Part shown: positions 1-8,180 of the stretch, in pieces
Position numbering within the stretch: position 1 is the stretch's first letter
How the letters are laid out: every line of letters begins with the position of its first letter
Source: Bifidobacterium sp.
GTDB lineage: Bacteria; Actinomycetota; Actinomycetes; Actinomycetales; Bifidobacteriaceae
Direction of reading: 5' to 3'
DNA length: 33,914 nucleotides
Assembly: GCF_022640935.1 (NCBI RefSeq)
Contig: NZ_JALCCV010000024.1
Span: 1 to 33,914, forward strand
Notes under the pieces: generated by a model
Database searches by the model: none
Told to the model about the DNA's origin: nothing
What the model saw: only the letters and a program-made list of their open reading frames with translations
Program-made: the position numbers and the translations under genes

Positions 1-53
1 TCCAGCTCGGTCTCGAACAAGGGTTGATCCACCTGTAAAATGTGCTTGGGCAT
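1..53 (-). CDS. possible start of a gene running off the left edge
   Basis: Seventeen open codons begin at an ATG (53-51, minus strand) and reach the window edge, reading MPKHILQVDQPLFETEL. A purine-rich stretch lies upstream on the minus strand (GGAAAGCAGG about 8-18 nt before the ATG). The fragment is too short to assign to a family. The following 130 bases are non-coding. It could equally be a chance open frame. Confidence 0.3.
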   Translation of the reverse strand, partial: MPKHILQVDQPLFETEL

Positions 54-186
54 AGCCCGCACCTGCTTTCCAATCGGTTTTCATATTCAGCGATTGAAAA
101 TCGTACACACAGGACGGGCTACGCTCCCACAACCTCAAAACTGCGCAAGAAACCGGACGTTATCCACGCATCGATAGGAGATTTCA

Positions 187-363
187 ATGCCGAAAGCATG
201 GAATAAGAAAGATGAAAAACAATATAAGCATGTGAAAGACAGCGAGCTTGACCAAGGCCGCAGCAACGACCGGGCCGAAGAGATAGCAGCGGCGACCGTG
301 AATAAGCAGCGCAGCAAAGAAGGACGCACAAAAAAGCAGCAGAAAGAGAAGAAAAGCAAGTAA
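187..363 (+). CDS. small highly basic hydrophilic protein (58 aa)
   Basis: This 58-residue protein begins MPKAWNKKDEKQYKHVKDSE and ends in a run rich in Lys and Gln. An AGGAG ribosome binding site (176-180) sits six bases before the ATG, which makes the start convincing. The sequence resembles a widespread family of about 60-residue proteins whose members begin MPKAWxxKDExQYxHIKDSxL and contain a RAxEIAAxTVNKQRRxEGRT core. Those are often labelled plasmid stabilisation or Rho-termination-factor-like without firm biochemical support. All core elements are visible here (RAEEIAAATVNKQRSKEGRT). There is no membrane segment or signal peptide. It stands alone between a non-coding stretch and a decayed gene, so context gives no functional clue. 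The family match is from memory; the function is unknown. Confidence 0.72.
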   Translation: MPKAWNKKDEKQYKHVKDSELDQGRSNDRAEEIAAATVNKQRSKEGRTKKQQKEKKSK

Positions 364-799
364 CGACGTCATATAGATGTCATATATCTTTTGTGCTAAC
401 GGCATGAGTCCGCTCGGCGACCGTGACGCGCAGGCTTCTTTCTTGAGCTTGCCGACAAGACGATAGTGACGTTTTCAACACTCGGGATTGCATACGATAT
501 CGACTAACCGCGGCGACGAACTGTCGCATCCAATGGCTTTACGACGTATTGACGGTGCATCCCGAACGATTCCTCCCCGGCGTTCATTGAACAGCAAGGT
601 CGCTAAGCCACATGGTCGAAAGGAAGAGAACGACAAGCAGCACGAGGGCATTGAAGAGCGACAGGAGCATCAGCATGGTGTCCGTTTCGTCCCTCGGTTT
701 CCAAGGCACCCATATCAATATCGCGAATCAGGGAGGCGCCGGCCACGACCGACGGCAAGACCCGCGCCAAGCTCTACGGCGAGGCGGCGAAGGATATGC
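364..799. other. no supportable gene; decayed sequence
   Basis: Open frames here (for example one beginning at 488) have unnatural, Arg-rich compositions, and I recognise no family in them until the gamma-glutamyltransferase similarity begins near 800. Upstream pieces such as 612-760 may be the eroded front of that gene or of another one. I cannot assign them. Confidence 0.5.
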
Positions 800-1444
800 A
801 GGCCGATGATCCGCACAACTTCCAACGGCCAGGGCATCGTTGCGCTCATGGCGCTCGACATCCGCTCCAACTTCGATTTCAAACGCAAGGAAGGCGTCGA
901 AACCTGCCATCGGCAGATCGAGGCCGTCAAGATAGCCTTCGCCGATGCTTTCGAATTCATGACCGATCCCAATGGGCGCGACATGGACGTGGAACGCTAC
1001 TTGTCGTCGGAGTACGGCGCCGAATGCTCGCTCGATCCTGCGCGGGCGGCGCGTGTGCGCCAGACAAACGCAGCTATCGCGCGATCATCCCCGGCTTCCT
1101 GATGAAAGACGGCAAGCCCGTGGGCCTTTCGGCGCGATAGGCGGATGCATGCAGCCGCAGGGCCATGCGCAGGTCGCCATGAACACTATATCGATTTCGT
1201 TCTCAACCCGCAGCTGGCGTTGGACGCCCCGCGCTGGAAATGGGACAAGGGCAACGCTGTGCGGATGGAACCGGATCTGGGCTCCGACATCATGCATGGC
1301 CCTTTCCGCCACCGCGTGCACCACGTAGCGATCAACATGGAAGGCGCTGAGTTCGGGCGCGGGCAGGTGATCATGCGCAACGATAATGGCGTTTTCATCG
1401 GCGGCACCGAATCGCGCGCCGACAGTAACAACGCCTGCATATAA
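800..1444 (+). pseudogene. ggt: gamma-glutamyltransferase relic, frameshifted and internally deleted
   Basis: Pieces of gamma-glutamyltranspeptidase, which transfers the gamma-glutamyl group of glutathione and related compounds, follow one another in three frames. Segment 1 (about 815-1035) reads NGQGIVALMALDI, then ETCHRQIEAVKIAFADAFEF and YLSSEYGAE. Segment 2 (about 1063-1125) reads KRSYRAIIPGFLMKDGKPVG. Segment 3 reads GPFGAIGGCMQPQGHAQVAMN. Segment 4 (to the stop at 1442) reads IDFVLNPQLALDAPRWKW and ends with GGTESRAD. Between segments 1 and 2 most of the middle of the enzyme is missing, including the autocleavage site with the nucleophilic Thr. One loss of a G near 1126-1130 explains the switch from segment 2 to 3. 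The N-terminal half is not recognisable. The enzyme cannot be active. Assignment to the family is confident; the 5' limit is not. Confidence 0.8.
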
Positions 1445-1922
1445 TTTCGGATATACTGCATGGCATCGGCGGCGGGTATTGATATGAATTGTTGACATGG
1501 TCCCCTGATGCGACCCGTTGAACGGGACTGCGGGCGTGCTTTTGGCTATCGGAAGCGTTGCGCGCGGCTTGCTCGGGGGCTTTGCTGTGGCTGATCGCGT
1601 GCGACTACGGTGTTTGGAACGGGACTGCCCATGGCTGTGCTGTCTGGCACTGGCTATTTGGGTCTGCGCTGCCCGGGAGCCAAGGAAAGAGGAATACCGT
1701 GACCGACTCGATGATTTGTGATTCGCAAAAGACAGGGCTATCGGCTTCACTGGTGGTTTCTGGGCAGCAGTTGCTCTTCGGCCTCGTCGCGCGAGGTCGC
1801 AAGGCTATCGGTGCCGGAGAAGAGGCAGCTTTGCCGGACCAGTAAGAAATCCTTGCAGATTGCCCGTTCGGCATGTAATCCTTTCATGTTCGCAACATGA
1901 GTATTCCGCGGCGAAGCACATA

Positions 1923-1951
1923 GTTGCTATTAGACGCGTCCAATCAGCAAC
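1923..1951. repeat. imperfect palindrome around GACGCGTC
   Basis: Outer arms GTTGCT (1923-1928) and AGCAAC (1946-1951) enclose a central GACGCGTC palindrome (1933-1940) with nearly symmetric A/T-rich connectors. It could be an operator or a weak structured element. No neighbouring gene explains it. Confidence 0.45.
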
Positions 1952-1969
1952 ATGCTCGACACGCCGCAC

Positions 1970-1998
1970 TTGCCCCGCTCGGTCAGATGCGGTATCTT
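1970..1998 (+). promoter_or_regulatory. candidate promoter for tRNA-Arg
   Basis: TTGCCC (1970-1975) and TATCTT (1993-1998) are separated by 17 bases and lie about 50 bases upstream of the tRNA. Both hexamers depart from consensus, so this is only a plausible site. Confidence 0.3.
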
Positions 1999-2047
1999 AT
2001 ACAAGTTGCCAAAACAAGGCCAAGAAAGCGAAGCCTTGTGACAACAT

Positions 2048-2121
2048 GCGCCCGTAGCCCAATGGATTAGAGCATCTGACTACGGATCAGAAGGTTACAG
2101 GTTCGAATCCTGCCGGGCGCA
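2048..2121 (+). tRNA. tRNA-Arg (anticodon ACG)
   Basis: A full cloverleaf can be drawn. The acceptor GCGCCCG (2048-2054) pairs with CGGGCGC (2114-2120) before discriminator A at 2121. The anticodon stem TCTGA/TCAGA carries loop CTACGGA with anticodon ACG, and the T loop is TTCGAAT. The 3' CCA is not encoded. Two stem positions are weak: C12-A23 in the D stem (GCCC against GAGC) and A49-C65 in the T stem (ACAGG against CCTGC). These are single mismatches and the remaining pairs are intact, so I treat it as a functional gene. ACG tRNA-Arg is normally deaminated to ICG and reads CGU, CGC and CGA. Confidence 0.95.
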
Positions 2122-2287
2122 CAGGAATGGCGGAATTCCAATGGTTTAAGACTGTTGGTTTCCGCATCTTTCATAAACCGGTACTCATCGGGCACACGGA
2201 CCGCTCGTACAAAACCGTGGCATCCGCATCGTTGACGCCATCGGATGTGCTGCTTGGGGCGAGCAGGCTGTCGACCACAGTAAGGAC

Positions 2288-3568
2288 ATGATGGGAAGAG
2301 ACGGGGCATCGACTGCGGTCGGGCGATTGGCGGCATCAGACAGGGCTTCGGGGCTGATCATGCTCGGGTGCGCGCTGCTGGGCATCTTGCTCGCGAATCT
2401 GCCGCTCACGGCCGATGTCTTCGCGCTTGTCGCGCACACCCATGTCGGCATTCCGGCGACCAACATCGATCTGCCAGTCGGCAGCTGGGCGCAGGACGGG
2501 TTGCTGACCATATTCTTTCTGGTGGTGGGGCTTGATCTCAAGCAGGAGCTGACCACGGGAACGCTGTCGAACCCGCGAACCGCCGCCGTGCCGATGCTGT
2601 CGGCTGTGGGCGGCATGCTGATTCCTCCGGCGCTGTTCCTGTCGGTTGCTCGGGCGGCGTCTTCGGCTCAGCTGGGGGATGGCACAGAAGATATGGGCGC
2701 TGCCGCGGCCGGATTCGATGCCGTCGCCCAAGGCTGGGCTATTCCCACCGCAACCGATATAGCGTTCTCATTGGCAGTGCTGTCCCTGTTCGCCAAGGCA
2801 TTGCCCAACTCGATACGCGCGTTCCTGATGACGCTCGCCACCGTCGACGATCTGCTCGGCATCATAGTCATCGCCGTGTTCTTCTCGCGTCTCAATCAGT
2901 GGTATTGGTTCGCAGGGCTTGCCTTGTGCGCGTTCTTTTGGACGCTGCTGGTGCGGCGTCGGCGCGTGCCGTGGCTTGCCGTCGGCCTAGTGGGGATTGC
3001 AGCCTGGGTCATGATGTTTGAAGCCGGGGTACATCCTACGTTGGCGGGTGTGCTGGTCGGTTTGCTCACGCCGGCGACTGAGCGGCATGGTGAAATGACT
3101 CCGCGCGCGGCGCGCTACCGCGACCGGCTGCAGCCTTTATCCGCGCTTGTAGCGCTGCCGATATTCGCGATGTTCTCCACTGGCATGCATTGGGATGCCT
3201 TCACGCCAGCGCTGTTTGCTTCGCCGATCGTCATGGGCATTATCGTCGCGCTGGTCATCGGCAAGCCGTTTGGCATCATGACCACATCGTGGATCTGCAC
3301 GCATCTCGCCCGGCTGGATCTGCCGGAAGGGCTGCGCGTGCGCGATCTGTTCCCCATGTCCTGCGCCTGCGGCATTGGATTCACCGTGTCCTTCCTGATC
3401 GCCTCGCTGGCGTACGCCGACGCGGGCATGGCCGCCGAAAGCAGGATCGGCATTCTGCTCGCCTCGCTGCTTTCCGCAGCAATATCCGGCATTCTGCTGC
3501 ATCGTCAGTCGAAACGATATGAACGTATGATTCCAACTGGCGATGCGGCTACGGATCCGGGCCAGTAA
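2288..3568 (+). CDS. nhaA: Na+/H+ antiporter NhaA
   Basis: NhaA is an inner-membrane antiporter that exports Na+ (or Li+) in exchange for protons and controls internal pH and sodium. The 426-residue product is hydrophobic throughout, with about 11-12 membrane segments, at the upper end of the usual 380-440 residues. Hallmarks are FFLVVGLDLKQEL in the first third, IPTATDIAFSLAVL with Asp157 (counterpart of E. coli Asp133), and TVDDLLGI with Asp187/Asp188 (counterparts of the Asp163/Asp164 ion-binding pair). A Gly-Met-Ala-rich loop (about residues 125-145) precedes the TATD helix. AAGGA (2282-2286) sits one base before the ATG at 2288 and four before the ATG at 2291, so the second Met may be the true start. 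The gene stands alone, downstream of the tRNA; I see no NhaR-type regulator. Confidence 0.95.
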   Translation: MMGRDGASTAVGRLAASDRASGLIMLGCALLGILLANLPLTADVFALVAHTHVGIPATNIDLPVGSWAQDGLLTIFFLVVGLDLKQELTTGTLSNPRTAAVPMLSAVGGMLIPPALFLSVARAASSAQLGDGTEDMGAAAAGFDAVAQGWAIPTATDIAFSLAVLSLFAKALPNSIRAFLMTLATVDDLLGIIVIAVFFSRLNQWYWFAGLALCAFFWTLLVRRRRVPWLAVGLVGIAAWVMMFEAGVHPTLAGVLVGLLTPATERHGEMTPRAARYRDRLQPLSALVALPIFAMFSTGMHWDAFTPALFASPIVMGIIVALVIGKPFGIMTTSWICTHLARLDLPEGLRVRDLFPMSCACGIGFTVSFLIASLAYADAGMAAESRIGILLASLLSAAISGILLHRQSKRYERMIPTGDAATDPGQ

Positions 3569-3707
3569 TCCGCTGGGTCATGGCTTTGACAGGCGTGCCT
3601 GTGCAGATGGCGGACAGGATGTGTAAACTCGCCAGCCCTTACATTGACGCGTTTCGTTCATGACGGAAGCGGCCGCCGGATCATGACGTACAGGATAAAC
3701 TGATGAC

Positions 3708-4121
3708 ATGTTGAATCATCCTGATCCGGCCGACGTTCGCGGCGACGCGGCGGCAGTCGCGGATTATATCGAGCAGCTCGTGGCCGGTGGCGATCCCCGC
3801 GCCGAGACGGTCGCCGGGCTGTACCGTGATGTGCGGGCGCTCGTGCCATCGGCCGCGGAAGGTCGTTCCTACGGAATGCCGGCACTTGTCGTGCGCGGCA
3901 AAGCGTCGATCTCAGTCGTGGCGACGGCGAAGCATGTAGGCGTTTACCCTTATAGCGGCACGTCACTTGACGCGGTGAGAGGCGCGCTGCGCAGCGCCGG
4001 CATTCCGACGACGAAGGGCGCCATCCAGTTGCCCAACGACACGCCGTTGCCATCCGGCCTGCTCGAGCGTCTTATCGAGGCACGCTTGCAAGAGATCGAA
4101 CACATCATGGGCCCGCGATGA
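3708..4121 (+). CDS. DUF1801 / YdhG-like protein
   Basis: This 137-residue soluble protein belongs to the DUF1801 family, related to the CyaY/YjbR-like fold. Family signs are an N-terminal helix with VADYIEQL, the stretch SYGMPALVVRGKASISVVATAKHVGVYPYSG in the middle, and the C-terminal KGAIQLPNDTPLP followed by a helix. The central GMP and the VGVYPYSG and GAIQLP strands are the parts conserved in relatives. The biochemical role of the family is not established; iron-chaperone-like proposals exist for some members. The ATG at 3708 has no strong ribosome binding site, only purines in the preceding ten bases (ACTGATGAC). Length agrees with the family. The gene is monocistronic, with 139 bases separating it from nhaA. 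Confidence 0.8.
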   Translation: MLNHPDPADVRGDAAAVADYIEQLVAGGDPRAETVAGLYRDVRALVPSAAEGRSYGMPALVVRGKASISVVATAKHVGVYPYSGTSLDAVRGALRSAGIPTTKGAIQLPNDTPLPSGLLERLIEARLQEIEHIMGPR

Positions 4122-4408
4122 TATCGCCGCAGGATGCTGACGCTCCGATGTTTGACGGGATGCCGACTGTTCGGTAATCCCGGCAGGCTCGGATTGACGG
4201 TTCAGGCGAAACGTCAGACAGAATGTCGCAGGATGTGCCGTTTTTGCAATCGTTGCCACGATTTCCAGAGATTGACGCGTGAAAGGCACCAGCAGTGGCC
4301 CATGCCGTGTTCTCACGTGGCGCCAGACCCCGGCCGCAATCGCTGATCGACGCTACCCTTGAACATATCGCATAGCTAAGGATTGAACACATGGTGTGAG
4401 GAGAAGGT

Positions 4409-5329
4409 ATGGCTGAAGACAAGGCGACATTCGAAAACAGGCAGTCAATTGATGGCCAGCCCGCCAATGGGCACAATGAAAACACACGGTCGGCGAAGGG
4501 GCAACTCGGGAACGGAAATTACTTGCACGATCCTGATGCCGAATTTACCGGTAACGGCAGCAATGCTGTCAGCGGCATGGAAGGCGGCGGCGAGCGCTCG
4601 CCGCTGGGGGAGAGTTACCGGCGCGGCCCGGTGCTGTTGCGCGGCTCGATGGTCCCGCACGACAACACGACGGCCAATCTGCTCAGGGAGGAACAGCCCA
4701 CCGATTGGCTGCACATGGATCCGTGGCGTGTGCTGCGCATCCAGGCCGAATTCGTCGATGGGTTCGGCGCACTGGCTGAATTGGGCCCAGCGGTGAGCGT
4801 GTTCGGGTCGGCTCGGAGCAAGGAGAGCGAACCAGACTATCGGACTGCGGTGCAGATGGGAGCGTCGATCGCCAAGCGGGGAATCGCCGTCATCACCGGC
4901 GGGGGGCCGGGAATCATGGAGGCGGCCAATCGCGGGGCGTCGAGCGAGGGCGGCAAATCAGTGGGGCTCGGTATCGAGCTGCCGCATGAGCAGGGCATCA
5001 ACCAGTGGGCGAATATCGGCATCAGCTTCCGCTATTTCTTCGTGCGCAAGACGATGTTCGTGAAATATTCCTCAGGCGTCATCGTCTGCCCCGGCGGCTT
5101 CGGCACATTGGACGAGCTTTTCGAGCTGCTCACCCTCGTGCAGACGCATAAGGTCAAGTCGATTCCGATCGTGCTCTTCGACACGGCATATTGGCACGGG
5201 CTGTTCGACTGGTTGGACTCGAACGTGCAGAACCGTGGATTCATTTCGCCGCTCGATCCCGAGCTGGTGGCGTTCACCGACGATCCTGACGAAGCGGTGC
5301 ACGTCGCGGTCAGCGGAATCGTGCGGTAG
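4409..5329 (+). CDS. LOG-family protein (TIGR00730-type nucleoside monophosphate phosphoribohydrolase)
   Basis: LOG-family enzymes cleave the N-glycosidic bond of nucleoside 5'-monophosphates; plant and some bacterial members release cytokinin bases. The 306-residue protein has a Rossmann-like core from about residue 120. It carries both signatures, GGGPGIMEAANRGA (from residue 164) and PGGFGTLDELFE (from residue 228), whose Glu residues and glycine loop form the active site. The conserved arginine and lysine of FFVRKTMFVK precede the second motif. The first 75 residues are Gly/Asn/Glu-rich and low in complexity, an extension common in actinobacterial members. A strong GAGGAGAAGG site lies just before the ATG at 4409. 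These proteins are often mislabelled lysine decarboxylase; no PLP lysine motif is present. Physiological substrate here is unknown. The 287-base stretch before the gene (4122-4408) shows no gene. Confidence 0.9.
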   Translation: MAEDKATFENRQSIDGQPANGHNENTRSAKGQLGNGNYLHDPDAEFTGNGSNAVSGMEGGGERSPLGESYRRGPVLLRGSMVPHDNTTANLLREEQPTDWLHMDPWRVLRIQAEFVDGFGALAELGPAVSVFGSARSKESEPDYRTAVQMGASIAKRGIAVITGGGPGIMEAANRGASSEGGKSVGLGIELPHEQGINQWANIGISFRYFFVRKTMFVKYSSGVIVCPGGFGTLDELFELLTLVQTHKVKSIPIVLFDTAYWHGLFDWLDSNVQNRGFISPLDPELVAFTDDPDEAVHVAVSGIVR

Positions 5330-5863
5330 GACAGTCGGACTGCAAGGCTGCTGGGAAGGCCGCGGGGCCGCGGTTTCCGACGTCCGTTACTGGTTTGCTG
5401 GCGACTGATGAATGGAATAGGACACGAACATGAATATGAGGCTGCGAACGTGGTTTTTCCACGTTGCGTTGCGTCTCTTCATTGCGGTGTGTATATGGCT
5501 TATGCGGTGCAGGTTGGTCATCCCGCATACGTCTATCTGGCTTATGCGTGGTGCCGATTCACCCTGGCTCCGAATGGATGGCGCACAAAACTGCCGTTTG
5601 ACGGCGGCAATGCCCGAAGCGTCAGGAGAAGAGTGCCGCCAATAAGGCCAAGCATCTGTGCGGCACCTGAAATCTGCCACCAATAACGTCGATACAGCCC
5701 ATTGACGGACCATTGCGAGTAGTGCGTGCACCGGCTACGGGAATCCAGCCACGCCCTGCATGGCAAAACATGAAAAGTAGCGGCTGCTCGGTGATCATCG
5801 GCTTGAACGAATGCCGGTAACAGGCCGTAATAAGCCATGATCGGTTGTGGCCGATTATCGTCT
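5330..5863. other. 534-base convergent intergenic stretch
   Basis: This lies between the convergent LOG and O-methyltransferase genes. The plus-strand open frames near 5408-5686 have no ribosome binding sites or recognisable domains. On the minus strand the downstream part of the frame ending at 5542 contains one hydrophobic, Arg-flanked segment (GLIGGTLLLTLRAL), which could be a relic of a membrane protein. There are two near-direct copies of TGGCTTATGCG (about 5502 and 5540). I cannot support a gene. Confidence 0.45.
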
Positions 5864-6538
5864 TTAGCTATTCTTGAGCGCGATGAGCGCGCCGGTGCCG
5901 ACAGGCACGAACACGGAAGTGAAGCGTTCATCGGATTGCACATCGTCGAGCAGGGTGCGCATGGCGACCGCCTTATCGCTGCGGTCAGCAGGGTTGAGCA
6001 CGCCGCCTTTGGACTTGGGGATTTGCAGCGCCATGACATCGGTGAAAACGATCACGCCGCGCTCGCCGAGCAGTCGGGGGGCCTGTTCGAAAGCGGCGGC
6101 ATAATTCTCGGTCTCGCCGCACACGGCGATGAACTGATAGGTTCCGGCGTTCAAACGTGGCAGGAACACCTCGGCAGCGGCATTCACGGCGCGCAGGGTG
6201 GTTTGCGTCGCATCATCGAGCTTCGTGAACAGCGACCGGATCAAGCCGATGCCCTGTGCCGAAGAATCGACCGCTGTCAGCTGTCCACGCCCTGCGAGCC
6301 CGTCGACCAGCTGCAGCGTTTCCACGACGGAGCCAGTGCCGAGCGCGATCACCGACGTGGCGCCGACGAGCCGCACGAGCAATCCCAGCAGCTCGGCCTG
6401 CTGCGCCGTGCCTTGAGGCGAACCAGCCTCTTCAGCGCGACGGCGCACGGTCTGCGCATCATCGGATTGGCGAGTGAACGCGCGATCCTCGGCAAGTTCC
6501 CACATTTTCGCCAGATTAGTGTACGATGTCTTATCCAT
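5864..6538 (-). CDS. O-methyltransferase, SAM-dependent (PF01596-like)
   Basis: The 224-residue protein resembles the actinobacterial small O-methyltransferases of the catechol/caffeoyl-CoA type, which transfer a methyl group from SAM to a hydroxyl. The substrate of the actinobacterial branch is not known. The SAM-binding strand and glycine loop reads VIALGTGSVVETLQLVDGL (about residue 60-78), followed by the acidic strand end TAVDSS. A metal-site-like acidic position is seen in VIVFTDVMAL. AGGGA stands four to five bases before the ATG at 6538. The start KTSYTNLAKMWELAEDRAF is typical of the branch. It is monocistronic; sdhB ends more than 370 bases upstream. Confidence 0.85.
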   Translation of the reverse strand: MDKTSYTNLAKMWELAEDRAFTRQSDDAQTVRRRAEEAGSPQGTAQQAELLGLLVRLVGATSVIALGTGSVVETLQLVDGLAGRGQLTAVDSSAQGIGLIRSLFTKLDDATQTTLRAVNAAAEVFLPRLNAGTYQFIAVCGETENYAAAFEQAPRLLGERGVIVFTDVMALQIPKSKGGVLNPADRSDKAVAMRTLLDDVQSDERFTSVFVPVGTGALIALKNS

Positions 6539-6908
6539 GATTCCCTACTTTACCGGTTTGTGAGCGCCATACGCTCCGAATATGGCGAAAACCGCCGATT
6601 GATGATTCTTCATGCCGATGTGCCGCATGCGCGGCGCATGATCCCGGCACGCCGCGCATAACAAGCCGTCGAAGGGCTGATTGCATGTCAGTAAGCTATC
6701 TGCGTTATGTGAGATGCCATTCCGCGGGGCGTCGAGTATCAGACGGCCCAGAACCGCCATTGACATCCGGCACTACTTGGGGGTGCTATGGGATCGGCGC
6801 CCCCACATAACCCAGATACTAAATTTTAGGTATTCTGGCAGGATCCCAGCCGGCATCTCCAAGGCCAGGGTGTTGGGCTGCGCTCTGCCGCGATGCCGCT
6901 TTGGCGTT
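6539..6908. other. 370-base intergenic stretch between sdhB and the O-methyltransferase
   Basis: No gene is supportable. GGGGGTGC (about 6779-6786) and GCGCCCCC (6797-6804) can form an 8-bp stem with one G-T pair, about 105 bases beyond the sdhB stop. It has no T tract, so terminator function is doubtful. Confidence 0.4.
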
Positions 6909-7880
6909 TCAGCGCTCGCGCACGGCGGTGGTGAGCTGCCACATCTCCTCGCCGACATCGATGCCGCGCGGGCACGGACGACTGCATGCACGCACCGACT
7001 GGCAGGCGGCGATGCCATCGACGGTGTCGATCGCGTCAAGTCGCTGCCGCGCAGCGTCATCGCGCGAATCGTTGATGAAGCGCGAGGCGACGACCAGCGC
7101 CGCAGGACCGATGAACGCCTCGCCGCCGGCGAACACCGGGCAACTGCCTTCGCACAAGCCACACGCGATACAATTGCTCAACAGCTCGTATTTGGCCAGT
7201 TGCTCAGGCTTTTGCAGGTATTCCAAGACATCGACCTTGCCCTCATGGGTGGTGGCGAGCACGCCATCGGCCTGCAAGTAAGGCTGAAGGCGTTTGATCT
7301 GTTCGAGCATCGGATCGATGTCGGCAATCAGGTCGCGTTGCACAGGAAATCCCGGCAGCGGCGCAAGCTCGATGACGCCGAGATCCGGCATGTCTGCGGC
7401 TGGCGTAGCCGATGCGGCTGCGTCCCGAGACGCATCCGCGTTTCCGCTGTCCAGCCTGGCGAGAGATCGCGTGCCGGACGCAGGATTATCCGCCGCTGCA
7501 GTGCGGCGGAAGCCGTCGCCCGGCCTGCCTTGTTTCGCGTAATCGCATACTTTCGCCGTACACAGCAGCGTCGGTGTGCCATTGACTGCGGCCGCGTCCG
7601 AACCGCACATGCCGTGGGCGCAGGAATAGCGGAACGCCAGCGTCGGGTCGAGCGTGCGTTTGATGGTGAGCAGACAGTCCAGCACCGTGTCATGCGGGTG
7701 GGCGCGCAGAGTGTATTCCTGCCGCCACTGCCTCCCGCGCGGATGTTTGCGGGTTGAGCCGAAAGGCGATGCGGCTTTTCGAAAAGGGCTGTCGAAATGA
7801 CGGTTCGGGCGTTCGGGACGCGGTGTGAAACGGTTCACCTGTATGGTGACCGTCACTGTAGCGCTGCCTGTGCCGTCCAT
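6909..7880 (-). CDS. sdhB: succinate dehydrogenase / fumarate reductase iron-sulfur subunit
   Basis: This subunit carries electrons from the flavoprotein through [2Fe-2S], [4Fe-4S] and [3Fe-4S] centres. The 323-residue product has the plant-ferredoxin motif C-x4-C-x2-D-x11-C (CAHGMCGSD ... C), in which the third ligand is Asp as in E. coli SdhB. CIACGLCEGSCP and CQSVRACSRPCP follow for the other two clusters. Between the two halves is a 40-residue Ala/Asp-rich insert (about 123-162) absent from typical members, which are about 240 residues. The ATG at 7880 is preferred because AGGAAAGG stands just upstream; the ATG at 7919 has no such site. It follows sdhA after a 293-base gap, in the same direction. 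No sdhC/sdhD anchor lies nearby. Confidence 0.92.
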   Translation of the reverse strand: MDGTGSATVTVTIQVNRFTPRPERPNRHFDSPFRKAASPFGSTRKHPRGRQWRQEYTLRAHPHDTVLDCLLTIKRTLDPTLAFRYSCAHGMCGSDAAAVNGTPTLLCTAKVCDYAKQGRPGDGFRRTAAADNPASGTRSLARLDSGNADASRDAAASATPAADMPDLGVIELAPLPGFPVQRDLIADIDPMLEQIKRLQPYLQADGVLATTHEGKVDVLEYLQKPEQLAKYELLSNCIACGLCEGSCPVFAGGEAFIGPAALVVASRFINDSRDDAARQRLDAIDTVDGIAACQSVRACSRPCPRGIDVGEEMWQLTTAVRER

Positions 7881-8155
7881 GCGCCCGCCTTTCCTGACCT
7901 TTTGCCACCAGTTTGCCATGTGGGTCGGTCAGGGCGCCGGCGCTGCACGGGTTTCTATTTTGCACATGGTCTATGATGGGTCAGGAACGGCGTGTTTCCG
8001 CGGTTCTGCTTTTGCGGATCGACAGCGCGAGGCGCAGCCTCTCGCATCCTTTTGTCCGTGGCTGACATCTCCTCCGGACATCGTCCCGCGGAATCTTCGA
8101 GGCTGCTCGCCTCATTATCAGCAACGCGACTTGGTTGTCTGTTTGACGGCTCGAC

Positions 8156-8180
8156 GCATTTAATGGGATGCATTTAATAG
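8156..8180. repeat. two direct copies of GCATTTAAT at the sdhA stop
   Basis: GCATTTAAT occurs at 8156-8164 and 8170-8178, a 14-base period, with matching flanks (RCGCATTTAATRG). The second copy overlaps the sdhA stop codon. It probably arose by a small tandem duplication. Confidence 0.5.

Larger units (their letters stand above)
1445..2047. other. 603-base stretch without a recognisable gene
   Basis: Open frames here (for example 1518-1721 and 1558-1845, plus strand) show no family resemblance and no convincing ribosome binding sites. The stretch holds an inverted repeat at 1923-1951, a possible tRNA promoter at 1970-1998 and a short hairpin (ACAAGGC 2014-2020 with GCCTTGT 2033-2039) just upstream of the tRNA. 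The rest looks like eroded DNA continuous with the ggt relic. Confidence 0.5.

Noticed and set aside
488..1102. 204-residue plus-strand open frame
   Set aside because: Only its second half matches a family (gamma-glutamyltransferase) and it breaks off by frameshift; the first half has an unnatural Arg-rich composition. Treated as part of a pseudogene.
5837..6661. 274-residue open frame opposite the O-methyltransferase
   Set aside because: Its composition is the mirror of the well-supported minus-strand gene, and it has no domain.
6681..7757. 358-residue plus-strand frame opposite sdhB
   Set aside because: Shadow of the iron-sulfur subunit gene; no family and no ribosome binding site.
7955..8173. 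72-residue minus-strand frame between sdhA and sdhB
   Set aside because: It begins directly after the sdhA stop but has no ribosome binding site, no hydrophobic segment (so not an anchor subunit) and no family.
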